Part shown: positions 35,517 to 50,400 of the stretch, one piece after another
Numbering within the stretch: the first letter of the stretch is position 1
Layout: each line of letters opens with the position of its first letter
NCBI GenBank assembly: GCA_019925105.1
Contig: JAHGAU010000004.1
Coordinates: forward strand, 186,001-250,000
Direction of reading: 5' to 3'
Length of the DNA stretch: 64,000 nt
DNA from: Niebla homalea
Lineage: Eukaryota > Ascomycota > Lecanoromycetes > Lecanorales > Ramalinaceae
Translations under genes and position numbers: made by a program
Notes under the pieces: generated by a model
Database searches by the model: none
Seen by the model: the letters and a program-made list of their open reading frames with translations, nothing else
What the model was told of the DNA's origin: nothing

Positions 35517-38500
35517 AACGGATAAAATAAATATTTTTCCTATTAAGGGATATAATTATAATAATTAATATAAAGATAATTATAAAGATTTTAAGGAAGT
35601 ATAATTATATTATTAAAATTATAATTAATTTACCTTTTTATATTTAAATATTTTTTAAATATTTTATTATAATTATTAATATTAAACTTTAAATTAAGTA
35701 AAATTTTTCGCTTACTTTTATTAACCTTAATTATAATTAAAAGGCTTAATAATAACAATAATAATAATAATCTCTTTTTTTTATCTTTAAGCTTAAAGAT
35801 ATATAACGCTTTAACGGTTGAGAAAAAGTTAAGTTCTTAAGATTTATTTAAATAGTTATCCGCTTATTAATCCGTAAGGTTATAAATTAATTTAATTAAT
35901 AATTAACTTTAATCTACGTTAAAGGTTCTTTTTATATATTAATAAAAAACCCTTTAAGTCTTTTAAGTCCTTATTATTATCGTTAATATTATTATTATTA
36001 TTTTTGTTATTAATATACGTTATAATTATATTAATGTTATACTTTTAATTCCGTTAATCCTTATCCTTTTAATCCTTAAAGTCTTCGTTATTAACTTTTA
36101 AATCTTTATATATTTAACTTAATTAAATTTTATTTTATTTATAGTAAAGAATTAATATCTTTGCTTAAAAAGTTATAAAGTAAAAATATTTTTAATAGCT
36201 ATAATATCGTTTAATAATAAAGAAATAATACTTATAGTTAACCCCGGTAAAAGTATTATAAAGTATATTCCGGGTTATTTATAATAAATTTAATAACCTA
36301 CAAAATAACTACTTTTATTAAGTTAAAATTTTATCTTTATAATCTTAAAACGGCATTATTATAAATTAATAACTTAAATAAATATAAAGATTAATATAAA
36401 CTTATTATACGTTATATATTATTTTAATTCATTATTAATAGGGTTATTAAATATATTATCTTTATTTAAGAATAAATTTAAATCTTTTATTACGTAAAGC
36501 CGTTTACTTAAATTTCAATCAATTAATAGGTTGAAATTAAGGGTAACTTAATATATATTAAAAAAGTTTTTTAAATCGTATTGTATTAAATATTAGCCTA
36601 AAAAGCTTTAATTTACTTAATATATTAATTATTAATCTTAAAAATCTTATTAATACTTAAAGCATATAAAAGTATTACTTATTTATATAGGTTATTAATA
36701 AAGCTTTATATCTTATTATAATACTTAAATAATTTAATATATACGTTTTTTAAACCTTATATAAGCTCTTTCTTCCAGTAAACTTATTTACGGTATAAAC
36801 GATTTTTCTATTTTTTTAATATAATCAAAAAGCTTACTATAAACTTTAAAGACCAGATAAATTATTAACGTTTTAATAATACTTATTAATTTAATAACTT
36901 AATAAAATAATTCAATAAGCTTTATTAAATGTTTTACGTAACTTTATTCTAACTTAGTAAGCTTTAAAATTTAGTTAATCCCTTTATTTTTTTTTAAAGA
37001 ATTAATTAATATCTTTATAGAATAGCAATATATAAGTTATTATATAGAAAGATAAGTTTTAATAAATACTTATATTTTAAAAAAGCTTTAATAGTACCTC
37101 CTTATAGTTTTTATTTATAGTTATTATTAAGGGTACTATAAATATTTAAGTATTTAATTTCTTTTGTTAAATTTAAGTAAAAGTTTCCTTACGTTTATTA
37201 TTTATATTTATATATATTACCGTTTTTTAAATTTAGAATAAATTAAATTTATATAATAATTATTATAAATCGATTTTACCTTTATAAGTATTTTAAGAAT
37301 ACCTATATTTTTATTTATTATTTCTTTAGTTTTAAGTTAATAATCTTATTAATATTTAATATTATTATTTTAAGGATTAATTTTAAAATAAATTAAAAAG
37401 GCTTTAAGTAAAAGCTAAATAATATATATTAAGTATAATAAATATTTTACTTTATACCGCGTTAAAGCCTACTTTAATACCGATATTTCTTTCTTAATAA
37501 CGTTTATAAGAATTCTTCACCGTAAATTAATTTCTTAATATAATATAATTATTATAATATATTTATTATTTATATTATTAATTATAACGGCTATAATATA
37601 ATCCTTTAAGCTATACTTTATAATTACTTTACTTATAACGGACGTAAGTTAATTATTATTATAAATACTTTTAACGTATTTAAAGCTAATTAAGGTATTA
37701 TAATAATCTTAATTAAAGTTAATTTAATAAGTTAAAATCCTTATATATAATTATTTATTATTAACAAGTTAATAATTTATTATTAATATAACCTTAATCT
37801 TCTTATCTAAGAAATTTTTAAGTAAGTTAAGTTTAATCTTTTTTAAGCGTTTTATAATATAATTTTTTATAATTATTATAGATAATATTAATATATTAAG
37901 GTAAAAACAATGAAATAAGCGATAAATCTTATTATTATTTATAATAATAAAAGGTAAGTTTGTTTTAATTATTTATCATTATAATTACTTTAAAAAATTA
38001 CTCCGTATTGAAACTTTATTATTAAGTAAAAACTTAATTTATTAATTGATTAAATACTATAATATGTATTAATAATATATTTATAATTATCTTTATATTC
38101 ATCGGAATTAAAAGGAAAAAGAATACTATTTACTTAATTATATTATTTTAAATTAAAAGTTGTTTATAAATTTATTTATTATATAATACTTAATTTTTAA
38201 CGTTCCGTCCTTTCTAAAGTACTATAGGCCTTCGTTATATCTTTTATAAATTACGTATAATTAACTTTTTAAAGCTCCTTAATATAATATACCTTCTTTA
38301 AAACTTTATTAAATTAACGATCTTTTTTTAGTTTTTGAAAAAATTTATTTATCAAAAAATTATATAATTTAAGGAGTAATTTATTATTATATAAAGAAAT
38401 CTTTCTAAGTCGCTCTTTTATAAATATAATATTAACCTATTTACTTTAATACCGGTTCTTACTTATTAATTATACGAGGATTCATAAGTATTAAAATAAT

Positions 38501-41431
38501 ATTATTAAATATATTAAAAAATATAATAAGTATCCTATAAAGCTTAAGTAAGAAATAAATGAATAAATATTTTAAAAATTAATGAAATTAAAATTTATTT
38601 CTTTATTGAAAAGGCGTTTAATATTATTTACATATTAAAGATAATAACGGTTAATAAAGATTTATTTAATTATTTTAAAAATATTTATCCTTTATATTAT
38701 TCTTTTTTGAGATCTTTTGGAATTAAGTTTTATATTTTTTTTTATTTAATAAATCTTGAGAACGAATTAACTTTATATTTTAAATGAAATAAGAAAGAAT
38801 TAAAGTGAATTATTATTATAAAGCAATTTTATATAGACTTTAACGTTAATTTATTATTTTAATTTTAATTAGTATATTTTCGAACTTCTTACTTTAATAT
38901 TTTAATAAATTTATAATAATTATTTTTAACTTTATATAGTTTAGTTTTAATTTTAGTTTTTAAAACGCGAACTTACAGAAATAAGATTTTTAAGATAAAA
39001 AATTAAAAAGCTTATTAAAAGTTTATAAGAAAATTCCCCCGAAAAACAATATTAAAATAACGTATTATTTATAAATTTAAAGTAAAACGTATATGTATAC
39101 CTTAAATTAAGAAATTGGAATATTAATTAAAGATAAACTATATATTACGTAAGATCCGTTGATATTAAAAAACCTTAAATTTATTAACATTAAAGATATA
39201 ATTTATACGGCTTATTAAGGAAATTATTAAGGAAATAATAAACGAAAAAACATTTAAGTTTTAATTTTAAGAAATAAAAACATTATAAGAAGCTATAAAG
39301 TATTTTCTTATTAATAAAACTTTAACGTAAGAAACCCTATTATTTTACTTTTTATAATTTAATTAATATTAAGAATTTAATATTTCTTCTTTACATTATA
39401 TATATAAAGAAAGTAATATTAATATAAAAGGATATATAGTTAATTTAAATACTTAAGGGTAAATACTTTATATTTAAGGTTTAAATTATAATTTATATAT
39501 TATAAGTTAAAATTGAATAATTAAAAATAAGGGATTACTTAAATATTATATTAAAAAATTAATATAAAAATAAAACGTATTATTAAAAATTTAATCTATT
39601 AAAATTTAATATTAAACTTAATTATAATAATTTGTATATTTATTAAAAGTATTAAATTATCTATAAATAAACATTATAAAACTTAATTATTTATTTATTT
39701 TATAAATGAAAATTTAAAGTATTAATAAGAATTTTATAAAAATAAATTTATTTACGATATTTTATATTAATTATTATATTTACCTTCTTTATAAGAATTT
39801 TATACTTATTATTTATTATATAAAAGGGAGTTTTTTAATAATATTATTAATTTATTTATAATAAGAATAATCCGTTTAAAATTTTTAAATATAGAATCGC
39901 TAAAAATAAAAATTTTTAAATTATATACTTCTTTAATAATAATTACGTTTACTAATGGGTTTTAATTTTATTTATTGAAAATCCAATCATTTTATTAATA
40001 TATAGGATTAAATAATATTACTTAATTAAAATCCTTAAGATTAAAGAATTCCCGGCTTTTAATATAAGTTACTTTATTTTATTAAATTACGTATTCCTTT
40101 TTTATAGAATAATAATATAAAAGCGGGCAGTTAATATAAAAAGTATTAATTTTAAAATCGATTAATATAATAATATTTATAATAAATTAAGATAAAAAAT
40201 ATATTTTCTTTATTAACTTAAATTAATATAAATAATCGGATAATTATAAACCTTTATTTATTTTATTTTAAGTTATAAATTATTTATTAATTATTATTAG
40301 CTTTTATAAATAGCTTTAAACTAAATTATCTTATAATTATAATATAAAATAATACGAAACTTCCGGCCTATAATAATAAATTAATCTAGATTTAAATTAA
40401 AATATTTACTTATCTTTTAAATTATGGTTTATTCCAGGAAAATAGTAAAACTCAGATTTAAAGTATTAAAATTAAATAGAATTAAAATTAAATAAATTAT
40501 AAATAAATAAAAAATTCATATTTTATTTAATTTTTTTATACTTAAATTATATTATGTTAAGTTTTTATTATCTTTAATTATTTTTAATCTCTTAATATTA
40601 TTTATATTTAAACTATTCTTTTTAATAAAAATATATATATAAACCCCCGTTAGAATATTATTATTATTAATTTAATAAATATAAAGATTAATATAATTAA
40701 TAATATACCGGCATATAATAATATTTTTTCTTTTAGTTTTCTTTAATTCTATTTTTTAAGCTTTATTAATATTTTTATATTTTATTAATATTTTAAACTT
40801 TATTAAATAATAAGTAATATTATGAATATTTATATATTTAACTTTTTTAAACTTTTTTTAAAAGGGTAAAATAAGGTTAATTAATTACGGGATTTAATAG
40901 TATTAAAATTCTATAATAACTTATTTAAGGCTTTACGTTTATTTAACTATTCGTCCCGTTTATAATTATATATATTACGTTATAAAGAATCTTATATAAT
41001 ACCTTTTTTAAAAATAGTAAACTAAATACTAAAGTCCTTATTTATCTTTAATAAATTAAATTAAAAGAATTTATTAAAATTATTATATAATTCGATTTCC
41101 TTATCCTTAATTAATATATTATTAATATTTATGATTATTATTATATTTATTATAAATTAATTTTACTTATCAAGGTTATTTATCCTTATAAATACGTATT
41201 ATTATAAAGAATAAATAAAAAAGCGAATTAAGAAAAAAAAAGGAAAATTATTAATAAGTATTTTAATAAATATATAAGTGAAATTTCCCGTTAAACCTGA
41301 TCGGGAAACCCCCTTAAGGTTAATTTCCGAGGTTATAATAAAATATATATAATTATTATAAAGATTAATATAAATAATTTAATTAATAATTAAATTTAAT
41401 ATATTATCTTTTCTTGATATTTTAATAATTT

Positions 41432-44400
41432 GATTGATTAATTGATTGATTTATATTACGGATCTAGCTAAGCTGATTCCGGCGTTCCTTAATACGTGGT
41501 TTTTTAGCCTTATTAATAACCGTAAAAACCTGATACTTATAACGTTAAAGTAAAAACCGGCGTCTACCAGGCTTTTACCCTTTATCCCCTAAGGTAAAAG
41601 ATATTAACGGCCGTTTAAAAAATATTAATCTATTTATATACTTCCTATATTTTAACTCCCCCAAGAAAATCCATAATATTATAACCGTATTTTTATAAAG
41701 GTTACTTTTAAGCTTATTACTTTTCCGCTTTTATATATATTTATATTGCCTTAACCTTATATAATATCTTTAAATATTTTTATTAATACTTATATGTTTA
41801 ATATATATATTTTCTATATTGTTATTATTATTAATTCCTTTAAAAACTTTTAATAAGCGTTTATTATTATATTTTTAGAACTATAAAAAATACTTTCCGG
41901 TTTATATAATTAACGTAACCGGTTTCCGCTTTTCTTTTTTTTCCTTAATCGGTAACGGGTTTTTTCCGTAAGGTTTTTAATAACCTCGTTTATCTTTATA
42001 GTAAAATTAAATTATAATAATAATCCGGTAGATATTATAAACTTAACGGCTGCCCGGATATTTCGTTTTATAGATAATATTTAATAGTAATTAGAAATAT
42101 TAACTTTTATTGTAAGTTTTAACTTAACCTCCGTAAATAAAAGATGAAAGATAAAAACGTATATAACGTCTTATTTGCTTTATTTATACTTATAATTAAT
42201 ATTAATCCGACCTCCGGTATATATAATAAATAAGAAATAAATTAAATTATTTTTATTTATCCGGAGTTAAATTATTAATATATTATTGCTTTTCCTTATA
42301 ATCCTATAACGGTAAAGGTATTTATTAATAATTATTTTATTATTTTAAGTTAAGTATTAATATCCTTAAGGTATAAAATCCTTATATTTCTATTAACGTA
42401 CGGTTTATTTTACCGTAACTTACCGGGCGATCGCTATAGCTTTTACTTTTTAAATCCTTTTAGCCTTAACTTCCTTTAAGTTTAATAAAAGTTTATATAC
42501 GTTTAAATTAACCTTTAAAATATTAATAAAGTTAACTTTCTTCTTAATTTATTCCTATTTTACTTTAATAAAGATGGGGATAAAGACTTTCGCTTTACCT
42601 TTTTTAACTTAAGGCCTCTTAAGATTTTACTGGATTTTTTCGTTTCCTATTATCGTAACTGGATATATATACCTTTTAAGCCTTATTTAAGTAATTATTT
42701 AATTAAGCGAAACTTCAATTAGTAATATAAAGACTTTAAACTTTAATACCGGGATAAGGGTCGCTTTATAAGCGTTATTAATTATTTTTAAGTACCGGTT
42801 CTAGACTTTTTATAGTATTTAAATAAGCTTTTTCTTATATCCCGGGGTATCCTTAAGTATATACCAGATAGTTAAAGCGTATATTATAGCCGGCTTTATT
42901 ATTACTTAATAAACGGTGCGGGCCTTTTATAAAGTAACTCTTTATATTAATATAATAAGGTAAATAAAGCCTTTTTCCTATATATAAAATTATCTTCTTT
43001 TAAACCTTTTTTATATAATTTCTTTAATTAAGTTTTTTATTTACTTAAAAACTAAAGACCCGAATATTAATATCCGGTTTTATTATAGCCTTATTTGAGT
43101 CTATTATAACTATTATATCCTATAGCTTTAAGTTCTTAATTATATAAATAAATTTATATTTATATAACACGAATTATACTCTATAAATCCTTATTTATTA
43201 AAGATAGACTTTATAGGCCTTCTTTAGCTTTAAATAGTTTATACGTATAAAAATATTATATATTAAAAGATAAATATCGTTAATAAAGCTTTTAATTTAA
43301 ACTTTTGTTTTAACTTAAATAATTCTTTAATTAATAAATTATTAAAGAATAAAAATAATATAAAAGAAATAAGCGATCTTTAAGGAATCCCAATTATAGT
43401 AAGCTTTTTTAAGCTTCTTTTTTATTTTAAGTTAATTAATATAACTTAATTATTTAAAAAGCTTTTTATTTACTTTATTAAGAAAAATCATATTCCTTTC
43501 CTTTTTAAATTATATAATAATTTTTAGAAATAATAAAAATAATAAAAAAAAAGGGCAACTTATATTAATATTTAGAATGGAGAAGATGGCGACGAACAAA
43601 GGGACCCCAGAGATCCAAAACGATGCGTATATACATAGCTCTAGCGACAGTGAGGGGAGTATATTAAGTGCGATAAGTGGAAGTAACGTAATAATTAAAA
43701 ATAAGGTAATAAACGGGTAAGTAACCTATATTAATAGAAACGGTAACGACGTATACGGGCAATATAATAATAATAAGCCGGATAATGCTTAAAGTAAATA
43801 AGGGAATTAAGGTTAATAAAATACGCGTATTGAAACGCGTAAAACGCGTAATAATAATACGGAGGTAATAAGTAAATAAGGGGGTAAAAAGGCCGGTACG
43901 GTATTAATAGCGAAAAATATAAACGGGGGGAAAAGGTAAGAAAACCGCAATAAAAGTATTATTAAGGGTATATAAAAGGGAAATAAAGCTAATAAAGAAG
44001 ATAGAATTTTAAGGGATTAAAAATAAGGGGCAAAGATAATATATCGCCCGGTAAAAAAGGGTAAAAGGGTAATAAAGGAGGTAATAAAAACCTTAAAAGG
44101 ACTCCTTACGGTAAAATAAAAGGATATTATATTAAAGATTTAACCGATATTATAAATTGGATTAAAAAACGTAAAAGACTTTTATATAAAAATAAAAGTA
44201 AAATTAAAGGAAACGGAGTATTTATAAGGCTTTTAAAAAGCGGAAGCGAAAGCATTAATAAAAAGTAAAAATAACGGCTTAAAGTTAAATATATAAGGCG
44301 AAGGTACGAAAACGGCAGCCCCTTAAATAAAAAAAAGTTAAACGATAAAAGTAATAAAGGGGGTACCCATAATAAAGAATAAAAGGATAACGGAGGAAAA

Positions 44401-47400
44401 AGCGGCCGTATTAAAAAAGGTAAAGATAATAATAATCCGTTTATTTAATAATAAGGAAAAGAATATAACGGTAAAAATAAATTTATTATAATTAATAAAG
44501 GCTTTTAAAGTAATAACGGAATTATTAATAAAATAAATTATTATAATATATAAGTTATAAAATAAGGATATTTTTTTAATATAATATCTTTAAAAATAAA
44601 AAAAGCTTAAAGAGGTTTAAGGCTTAAGTTAATAAGAGAAAATATAAGTTAATTAAGGTTTTAAGGTAATCGTTTACCGTTATAATAAATAAGATATATT
44701 TATTACGTTTTAAGGAAACCGAGAGAAAGGTTACGTTAAGAAGTATAAAAAAAAAAAGAATATAGTTTTTTACTTAAAATTTAAGATTATTAACTATAAG
44801 CTTCCGCCGGTAATAAGAAGATTTAACTCCTTAAAACGTATAAAGAGGTATTTTACCGTTATATTAAACGTAACGTTAATGAAAATATATAATAACGTCC
44901 TAAATAAAAAAATTATTAAAAAGGGATCTTTTAAAATAACTTAATTATAAAATAAAACGGTTAATATTTATTAATATTTTAAATATTAAAATTATAAATA
45001 TATTATTATAAAGTACCTTAATATTATAAGATATACGGTTTATATTAAAGATTATAATACTTATAAATATATAGAGTTAATAATTAAAAAACTTATAAAA
45101 AGTACGCTTAAATACATTATATATAATAAAGAAAGATACTTAATATAAGATTTTAAATATATAATAAGAATTAAGGAAATTAAACGTAAAGAGACCCGGA
45201 TAACCGCAAAAATTTAACGGTATAATATATATAAAATTAATTTAATAAATTAATTAAAGGTAGCCTTAAAACGTAAGCTTAATTAATTAAATAATAAAAG
45301 GTAAATAACGGTAAAAAAGAGAAAACTCCTTATAATCCCGACCTTAAAAATTAACCGTTTTACGTCTTTAATAATAATTAGGAAAATATTAAGTTAGAAA
45401 ACGCTTAACTTTAATAGGAAGTCTATAACTTAAATAAATATAAAAAAAAGAACTTTTATAAAAGTTAATATATAATATATTAACGTTTTTAAGAATAATA
45501 TAATATAATATCCGTAATAAGGGAATTAAAACCGTAATATTAATATTTAAGTTTAAAAAAATTAAGGACGTTAATATTATAATAATATAGGAATTACCGT
45601 ATAATTTATATATATATTTATTTATTAACTTAAAAAAAGTTTTATTTAACCTTTAAGGGGATAAAATAACCAGAATATACTTCTTTATAAATAAATAGCT
45701 TAACGTAAATAATTAAGATATTATTTATTATAATAAAAACCTTTATATATTCTATATTATAAAAAAAAAAGGACTTAAAAAGCAACCTTAATATTTATAA
45801 TATATATAATCCGTTGCCGATTAATAAAAAAGGATTTTTATAATATTATTATTTAAAAAAATCTTAATTATTTTAAGTAAATATATATTACTTAAAGACT
45901 TTAAGCTATATTATTATATATAGAATAAAGAAGGGTATACGATAAATTATATTAAATTAAATAACCTATTATTAATTATTATTTAAGCTAACCTTTTATT
46001 ATTAATATTATAAAAAATTATTACATAAAAGAGTTATAAGTTTAAAATAACGATTAATTTAATTTTTAATATGGAAAGGGTTGTTAACGCGGTTATAATA
46101 TATAGGCTATAAAAGGACTTAAAATATAACTCGGATTATATACCGATATAAATAACTTTAAATTAGACCGTTAATATGTTTATATTACCACCAATAAGGA
46201 GGGCGTAAAAAATAATTAAGGAAATAAAGGTTTATATAAAAGCGGGGGAGATAATAATATAATTTACGGACCTTCCTTAATTAAATAATAAAGACCGGAT
46301 TAATTTTTTTATAAAGCAAATAATAAAAATATTAAATGAAGTAATTAATAAGATTATCCCGATAATAAAACTTTTTAAAAAGTTAAAACCTATTAAAATA
46401 AAGGATATATGACTATAATTATAAAGGTAAAAAGGTTAATTAAATAAACCTTTAAATATAAAAATTAAAAAATACTTAATTAATTAAAAATTACTTAAGA
46501 AGAAAAAGAAAGGATTATTAAGAAAATTAAGTAACTATATTTTCAGTTTACGGTATATAACTTAACGGTCTTATTTTATAATATTTAAAAGTTAATAAAA
46601 TATAGTAAAGAATAAAATAAGAAATTAAAGTTTATCCTTAAATTCCCGCCCCTTAAGAAACTTAATAATATATTAATTAATATTTTTAACGGTAAGATTA
46701 AGGTCCTTAAAAGAGTATTTTTCCCCTTTCCGTTAAAAATTAATTTAAATAATATTAATAACGTTTTATATTTTGACCCTATATTAATAAATAAAATAAT
46801 AATATAAGATATAATAACTAAAGTAATTAATAAATTAAAGAAGGATAAAGCCCCGGGATTAAATAAAATTCCTAATAGATTTTTAATAATAATAACTTTA
46901 TTTTTTAAAAAGTTTTTATTTATTTCTTTTAAATATATTTTAACGTTAACTATTATCCGCATAAATTTAAAAAGGTAAAAATAATTATCCTTAAGAAGCT
47001 TATTAAGCCGGATTACTTTAAGGTAAAGTCTTATAAATTTATTATACTTTTATATACGTTAAGGAAGGCCTTAAAAACGGTAATAATAAGGATCCTTAAT
47101 AATTATATAGAGAATTACGGACTTCTCCCCGATTAATAAATGGGAATAAAGAGAAATTAGTTAATAGAAATAGCCCTTAAAGGACTAATTAATAACGTAT
47201 ATACGGTATAAGGTTATAGGAAAAAGTATATTATAAGTCTTTTTTCTCTCGATATTATAGGTACCTTTAATAAAATAAATTATTAAAGGTTATTATATAA
47301 CTTAAAGAAAAAAGGGATATTTTTTTTTTAATTAAGTAAATAAAAAGTTTCTTAAGCAATTAAGCCATATTAATTAACTTAAAATAAAAGATAAGTTTAA

Positions 47401-50400
47401 TAAAGCCCGCTATAATAAAAATTCCTTAAGGATTATTTATTTTTTTTATATTATTTTTATTCTTTAACGGTTTATTAATCGAAAAGCTTATTAAGTTAAA
47501 ATAAAAGGTTTAAGTTGGAAACTTTATTAATAATATTTACCTTTTAACCTATAATATTTTTATACGTATAAATTATCTAGAATTAAAATAGGCCTATAAA
47601 GTCTATCTTTAATAAGCGAAAACTTATAAGGCTTAATTTACGCTATATAAATATAAATTTATCTATATAATTAAAAGCTTAAAATTATATAATATAATAA
47701 TTATAATAAACTTAAATAGAATTACGGTAAAGCCGGATATTAATATTAAAGTCCTTAATCTTTAAGTAAATAAGAAGCTTAATTAAAAAAACTATATAAG
47801 AAAAATTTAAAAGAAAATAACTTTATAGGAAAAGGGCCTTATTTATCTCGCCGTATTAATATAAAGAGTTACGTTATAAAAGGCCCGGACTATTTATTAA
47901 ATTATAATAAAGTTAACTATAATATACGCTACGGTTATTTAATATATATTTAAAAATACTCCGGGATATAAAAAAAAGCTTATTTAAATATTATAAAAAG
48001 TCTAGAATTGGTATTTAAGAATAATTAATAATATTTATAAAATAACCTTTATTCCGATATTAAAGTTTAGGTTTTTATACCGTTAATCGAGGTTTTATTA
48101 AATTAAATAATTATTTAAGTAAAATTAAAGAAATATATATACTTAACTATAATAATAAAAAACGGGCGGATCCGCTAGAATCTTAATAAACTTAAAGTTA
48201 AAAAGAATAAATTAAAGATATCTATCTCCTTTCCTATTAAGATAAAGTAAGAATAAACGGAAAAAAAGTTAACTTTATTAATATCCCGGAGGCTAGCTTA
48301 AATGGGTATAAACTCCCGTTAAATATAAAAGAAATTAAAATTAAGGGGATTTAAAAAGTAAAAACTATAACGATTACTTTATAAATTATAATAAAATAAA
48401 TCAAACGTTAACGGAAATATAAAAACTTTATACTTTAAGATCGTTATTACTTAGCCTTTAATAATAAAAAAATTATTAATAAGTATCTCCGTTATTATAA
48501 TATTATAAGGAAGGGTAATAATATATTAACGATTTAATTCCGGACGGGTAAAAACGGTTTAACTTATTTCCTATTTATTATATATATTAAGGGTTAAATA
48601 AATATTAAATATAAATACGGATAAAGAAAATAGGACGTTATATACGTTCTTATTTCTTATTCTTTATTTACGGAAATTAAGTTAAGATTTATCGTAAAAG
48701 TTAATATTTATAATTACCGTTAAATATTATTTATAAAGTGGAATATCCGGATAACCGTTAAATTTATAATATTTACCGGATTACTATTATAGTTTAACTT
48801 TGCTATAAAGATAAACGAGGTTACCGAAAACCTTACGGAGAAAACCCGTTACCGACTAAGGAAGAAAAAGAAGAGCGGAAATTGGTTATATTAATTATAT
48901 AAACCGGAAAGTATCTTTTATAATTATAAAGATATAATAATAAACGTTTATTAAAAGTCTTTAAAAAGTTAACGGCGATAATAATATAAAAAGGATATAT
49001 ATTAAGCGCGTAAATATTAATAAAAATATTTAAAAATATTATATAAGATTAAATTAATATAAATATATAAAAAAACGGAAGAATAATAAGTTTAAAAATA
49101 GCCTTTATAAGGATATAATCGTAATATTACGGATTTTCTTGGGGGAATTAAAATATAAAAAATATATAAATAAATTGTTATTCTTTAAATGGTTATTAAT
49201 ATCCTTTACCTTAAGGGATAGAGGGTAAAGGCCTGGTGGACGCCGGTTTTTACTTTAACGTTATAAGTATCAGGTTTTTACGGTTACCAGTAAGGCCAAA
49301 AGGCCGCGTATTAAGGAACGCCGGAATTAGCTTAGCTAGACCCGTAGTATAAATCAATCAATCAATCAATCAATAATAATTTTTAATAATTTACCTTATT
49401 AAAGGCTTTTATAATATTAAGAGAAAGGAGATTTATAACGTACTTCTTTCCGTGGCCCTATATTATATATATACCGTTAATTAGTCCTTTAAGGGCTATT
49501 TCCGTTAACCGAGTTCTCCTTACTTTTATTTATTAATCGGGGAGGAACCCCTAATTCTCTATATAATCGTTAAGGATCTTTATTATTACCGTTTTTAAGT
49601 TTTTTTTTTTATATAAAGGAATACGATCGGCCTATAAGACTTTACTTTAGAGTAATCCGGCTTTATTAAGTTCTTAAAAATAATCGTTTTTATTTTTTTA
49701 AACTTACGCGAATAATAACCGACGTTAAAATATACTTAAAGAAAATAAGTAAAAATATTCTTAAACAGTAAGGTTATTATTGATAAGAACTTATTAAGGA
49801 TTTTATTTAATTCCGGGGTTTTATCCTTCTTCAGTTTATTAATCGCTTTAATTATTATATCCTATATTATTATTTTATTTATTAATATAGGATTAAAATA
49901 TATAATATTTTTAACATTATTTATTAACGGAAATAAAAAGAATACTTTTTAAAGGGCTTCGATTTTATCGTTAAAAATATTAATTATTATACCGTTTTAT
50001 CTCTTAAAAGGTAAAAACTTAAGAATAAGTTTTAATTTCCTATTTTATTCTTTATTATATTTTATTAATTTTTGGATATTATAGGATAAAACGGTTAAGT
50101 TATATACCGTTAACCAGAAATATATTTACTTAGCCTTTTTAATAATTCTTTTTTTTACTTTTTAAGCTTCTTTTAGTTATATAAATATCTTTTTATTTTT
50201 ATATTAAATAGTTTATTTAATTAGCTTTTTTATTTTTATAATTATAATTATATATTCCTTATTTTAATAAGTTTTAACTCTTTAAGAAGGCTTCACTATC
50301 GGAACCGTTTTTTTAATTACTTTATTTAATATATTTATTATTTACTTTATAAAAAGGTCAATTTATTCCTTATCATCCAGCCGTAAGAGGTCCGTGAACT

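Noticed and set aside
36480..36540. Possible hAT transposase fragment on the minus strand
   Set aside because: Only a vague resemblance to a conserved hAT block, with several stops; not strong enough to annotate.
41291..41305. 15-bp match (TTAAACCTGATCGGG) to the SINE 1 body at 16,541-16,555
   Set aside because: Similarity does not extend on either side, so it may be chance or a tiny remnant.
46585..46962. 125-codon minus-strand ORF
   Set aside because: Antisense to the LINE B reverse transcriptase region; open only because RIP depleted some codons.
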